Assembly: GCA_026122225.1 (NCBI GenBank)
Contig: JANEZZ010000987.1
Coordinates: 558,001 to 622,000, forward strand
Source of the DNA: Heloderma charlesbogerti
Taxonomy: Eukaryota > Chordata > Lepidosauria > Squamata > Helodermatidae
DNA: 64,000 nt
Direction: 5' to 3'
The number at the start of each line of letters is the position of its first letter. Within the stretch, counting starts at the first letter, position 1. The notes under the pieces were generated by a model, which was not told the origin of the DNA, searched no databases, and saw only the letters and a program-made list of their open reading frames with translations. Position numbers and translations under genes: made by a program. Below are positions 60,956 to 64,000 of this stretch, piece by piece.

Positions 60956-62574
60956 TGATCTATTCACTAGGTCGGGAGTCTACTTCTAAATGTCTAGGTG
61001 ACATGCAGAAGATCACAAGGGTTCCTGACTCCCAGTTGTGTCTCAATGGCAACACCAAAAAAATCATTTTTCCCTCCTAAATTACATTGCTGAAAACAGA
61101 AGTGGCTTTATATTTGGGGTGAATGGGGTGGTGACCCTTGGCCTCACTTGTGGCAGAGAAATCCCCCCCCCAACCTGGTACATTTGCTCCAACGCACGGT
61201 ATGCAGTTGCCAATCATCCCACGCGTGACCTTCCCCTGCCCTCCCCCGACAATCCCAATAGAATATCGAGTGTCAGCCCTGCCCTCTGCCCCACCAGCCC
61301 TAATGAGCACCGGCTGCCACTGGCCGAAAAAGAACGCTTGGGGGGAAACCAGCCATGGCTTTTTGTGTGAACAGACTCGGGAGCTTGCTTCTGGCTCCTG
61401 CTCACACATCCCTAGGCCGAGCATGTGCTCAGAGGCCCCCCATTCCTGAGTTCTTTGCATATGTCTGTCTGCCTGAGACACCATTTTGGACGTGGCTCCA
61501 GCGGGTGGATTTTGGGGTTCTCGTAAAAAAAACAAAGTACATCCTGCAGGCCTGAAATCTGCCCAGCCCTGCTGTAGGTCCCTCAGTATGGGTTGATGTG
61601 TTTAGGGATAATAATGATATCCTAGGAGCTTCGTATTCCTCAAAATCAAGTTGAGAAATCTGACCCGGACTGTATGGCCCTGATGCTGCAGTCTAGAGGG
61701 TTCTTTCCCCCCTCCCTTCCACCCAGTGCGCCGGCTGGATCAGTTTCTACTAGCGTGTGAAAAGAACCGCTAGTCGCATGGTGGCTTCTTCCATCAGTAT
61801 AGTCAATCACGCATATGTGCGCCTTTGGTTCAGCCAGAAGGTGGCGAGTCCTTGTGAGAGGTGGGAGAGAAGGCTCCTTTGAATGAATCAAAGGAGCTGT
61901 CTGTTTCATGCCTGCTGATGCTACAGAGAACTCTGAAAGCATAGGCATGGAGTAGTCTAGGGTCACCCACAAGTAAAGCCTGCCTTGCATACTTAAACTT
62001 GGTGTGTGGGGGGGATATCTACGAGCAAACCCCAAGCCGCCGCGGCTATGCTAATATCTCACCTTAAAATGCGCATGCCTCGTTTTCAGTCAGCCCACGT
62101 TGGCGACTTCGCACCTGCGATTTGAGGCTGACGCCACGACGTTTCCATGGCACTCGAGCTGCTTTCGCAAGGTGTCGCGTTCTACCTTAAGTGGCACTCG
62201 AATCAGAGGCTATAGAATATACAGCTAGAGAGCAAGTATGATAAAAACCCGTGCATGTCGCAGCCATTTGAATCTCTTTTTGTGGCCTTGCTTGAAAGCG
62301 AAGGCAGCTTCTTTGTGATGGGAGGAAGTGGGGAGGGGGGAAGAGAGAGAGAGAGAGAAGGAAAGAAGGGAAGAGACAGGCAAGGTGGTGACAGAGTGAG
62401 AACTTGCAGTAAAACAAGAGAGCGGAGCAAGTTAAGAATAGCAATAGAACTAATAATAAAGGTAGCATTTACGTAATACTATAAATGGTAAAACAACAAA
62501 GTGTCTTCTGGCACCTTAAAGGCTCGTTGTGTCATAAGCTTTCGCTTTATTGGGACATAAGCTTTCAAAGTACT
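60956..62574. other. Mostly unclassified or single-copy; no gene recognised
   Basis: 61515-61575 shares AAAAACAAAGTACATCC and CTGCCCAGCCCTG with 40905-40975, one end of an unnamed repeat. C runs lie at 61164-61173. 62150-62330 looks single-copy, followed by a purine-rich (GA)n-like stretch at 62340-62380. At 62492-62575 CTGGCACCTTAAAGGCTCG and CATAAGCTTTCGCTTTATTG match a common reptile repeat containing GGCACCTTAAAGAC and ATAAGCTTTCG. No exon is recognised. Confidence 0.4.
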
Positions 62575-62579
62575 TCGCA

Positions 62580-62762
62580 TGTGTTGTCTCAGTGATGCTA
62601 ACAACCATCCCGTAAGTTAGATTGGTAGTATTATTCCCATATTGCAGGTAGAGGTGGAGTGGTTTGGCTGACAGCAGGGCCTTGAAGGGCTCACGGCATG
62701 CAAGATTTGAACTGGGACTTCCCAGTTCATGCTTGTAGCCACTACATTGCCCAAGGATTGGG
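62580..62762 (-). mobile_element. MIR-like SINE
   Basis: CAACCATCCCGTAAGTTAG, TATTATTCCCATATTGCAG, CAAGATTTGAACTGGGAC (B-box complement) and TGTAGCCACTACATTGCC (A-box complement) follow the MIR/CORE-SINE order on the minus strand. Confidence 0.7.
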
Positions 62763-62904
62763 AAGAACAGAATGGGATGACACGTGTCCTCTATGCAAAC
62801 CTGGAAGTCCTTTTCAGAATGCTTGCCTGATGTTACTTCCAGGACTGAGTATGGGAAGAAGGACGCTTTATCTGGGTCCATGGAGCTTGACCTAGGCTGC
62901 ATGT

Positions 62905-63090
62905 GGGGCTGGCCCTGCTGTTAGGCAGAGCAAGGCAACCACTCCAGGTGGCAGATCCTGGGGGCAGCTAGCCCCCAGACTTTCCTCTTGAGCTCACCAG
63001 CCATTCCCCTCTCTTGGAGAACGGAGTGCTGTGTGTCACATGTCTCTCCTGGACCCCTAAACTAGCCTGCCACCCCCTGGGCATGCTATC
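62905..63090. mobile_element. hAT-type element, relative of 2617-2912
   Basis: GGGCTGGCCCTGCTGTTAGG, CAGAGCAAGGCAACCACTCC, TGGGGGCAGCTAGCCC, CTCTTGGAGAACGGAG and AAACTAGCCTGCCACCC match the 2617 element in order. Both termini are eroded. Confidence 0.55.
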
Positions 63091-63292
63091 CAGTGCCAGC
63101 TCCAGGTCTTCGAGGACCCTTGGACAAGACACTCTCCATGGGCCCCCTCCCTCAGTGAGTCTGCTTTCACACCTCCGTTGTCATCAGCTCCTCATCCTCT
63201 TTCTCATCGTTGCTTGCTTGCTCAACAGGCAGGGAGCTAGGGAGCAAGGAAGCCATGGCTCCCGCTGCTCCCCTTCTCACCACCGCTGTAAG
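63091..63292 (+). mobile_element. hAT-type element, family A (3'-truncated)
   Basis: It begins CAGTGCCAGCTCCAGGTC and follows the family A body (GGGCCCCCTCCCTCAGTGAG, CTTGCTCAACAGGCAGGGAG) until about 63292, where the family sequence stops. It abuts the 62905 element. Confidence 0.65.
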
Positions 63293-64000
63293 ATCCCATG
63301 GTCGATGGTCGGGGATTTCACTGCTAAGTGCAGCTAGCAGTGTCGTTGTTTCCTGCAAGTGTTCCCCCGCCCTTTTGTGATGGCCACATGGGCTGTGGTT
63401 GGCAAGAGGAAGAGTGCTTGGCAACAGCTCCAAAGTGTTGTGACCACAACTGCATAAACGGTGGGAATATATGTTGGGCTCTTGAGGGGGCGAACAGACA
63501 GCCTTGAACCCATTCACTTACTCACCAAGAACCCGTGCTTTGATGCATCTTCATACCTCTGTGTAAAGGGAAGTGCGGTGTTCGTTGCAGGCTTAGCCAC
63601 TGGGCCGTTGAATTCCTGGGCTACTTTGCATACACATGAGGGCCGCACAAATGCATGAAAGAGCCTGAGCATGAGAGATAAATCAGGAGGAAGTGAGAGC
63701 TTGTGTTTGCTGAGCTCTGCAAAACTATTCCCTCCTTCTCCCCCGCCATTTATTCCAAAGCGTACTCGGGCCATTCGCCTCCTGCACCACGGGCAGACAA
63801 TTGGAAGAGGCGGGCTCGTGGTGAGGGAACTGTAGAGTTAACGAGCTAGTGTGGAACAATCATTCCAGAGCCAGTGCAGTCTAGCAAATAAAGCCTGGAA
63901 CATACCTCTTTGAGTTGTCATGGTCCCCCGTGACTTGTGGATAGCATGACGTTCTGGATGGATGGCTTGAATGCAAGGCGAACTCAGTATTTGTGAGCGA
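63293..64000. other. Single-copy-looking, no gene recognised
   Basis: No named repeat is seen. The stretch 63640-63790 is repeat-free and includes CTCCCCCGCCATTTATTCC. Frames of 65-116 codons have no known domain. The feature may extend past the window. Confidence 0.35.

Noticed and set aside
1..64000. A new multi-gene system or operon
   Set aside because: Base composition, microsatellites, SINEs and LINEs show a eukaryotic nuclear region; no cluster of related coding sequences is present.

Overview
The window looks like ordinary, gene-poor, repeat-dense nuclear DNA of a vertebrate, most likely a squamate reptile. The taxon call is an inference from the repeat mix: a Bov-B (RTE) LINE end, CR1-clade LINEs, L2 LINEs, tRNA-derived SINEs with CORE/MIR-like bodies, a SINE with a Bov-B-like tail, many palindromic MITEs, hAT-type non-autonomous transposons and solo LTRs. 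I could not recognise a complete or partial host protein-coding exon. Nearly all long open frames are LINE fragments, palindromic elements, a tandem repeat or GC-rich sequence.

Layout. 0-9 kb holds hAT-type elements, a tRNA SINE split by a hAT element, and an antisense CR1-clade (L3-like) LINE. 9-14 kb holds a SINE, microsatellites and a nested block in which a CR1 3' end sits inside an older repeat. 14-23 kb holds LINE fragments, hairpin MITEs, a solo LTR (minus) and unclassified repeats. 23.0-23.7 kb is a CpG island with a good splice donor near its end, the only gene-regulatory candidate. 24-31 kb holds MITEs, SINEs, a 5S rRNA-derived SINE-like element, L2 ends, and a second solo LTR (plus) of the same family with a perfect 5-bp target-site duplication. 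31-41 kb holds LINE ends, a SINE with a perfect 11-bp duplication, a large palindromic MITE, and a 5S rRNA-like segment fused to a CR1 tail. 41-50 kb holds a 38-bp tandem array grown from a MITE end, an L2 LINE copy, and two local inverted duplications. 50-64 kb holds a homogeneous 45-bp minisatellite, hAT elements with clean 8-bp duplications, an L3-like LINE, and the Bov-B end with a roughly 24-bp duplication.

No genes can be shown to work together here. The main content is a readable history of insertions, in which several empty sites can be reconstructed from paired target-site duplications. Single-copy stretches between repeats may include conserved non-coding elements, but that needs cross-species alignment. 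I found no clear evidence of a new multi-gene system. The most unusual items are the 45-bp minisatellite, the MITE-derived array, the two 5S-derived SINE-like elements with different LINE tails, a roughly 100-codon frame shared by the two LTR copies, and the two inverted duplications.
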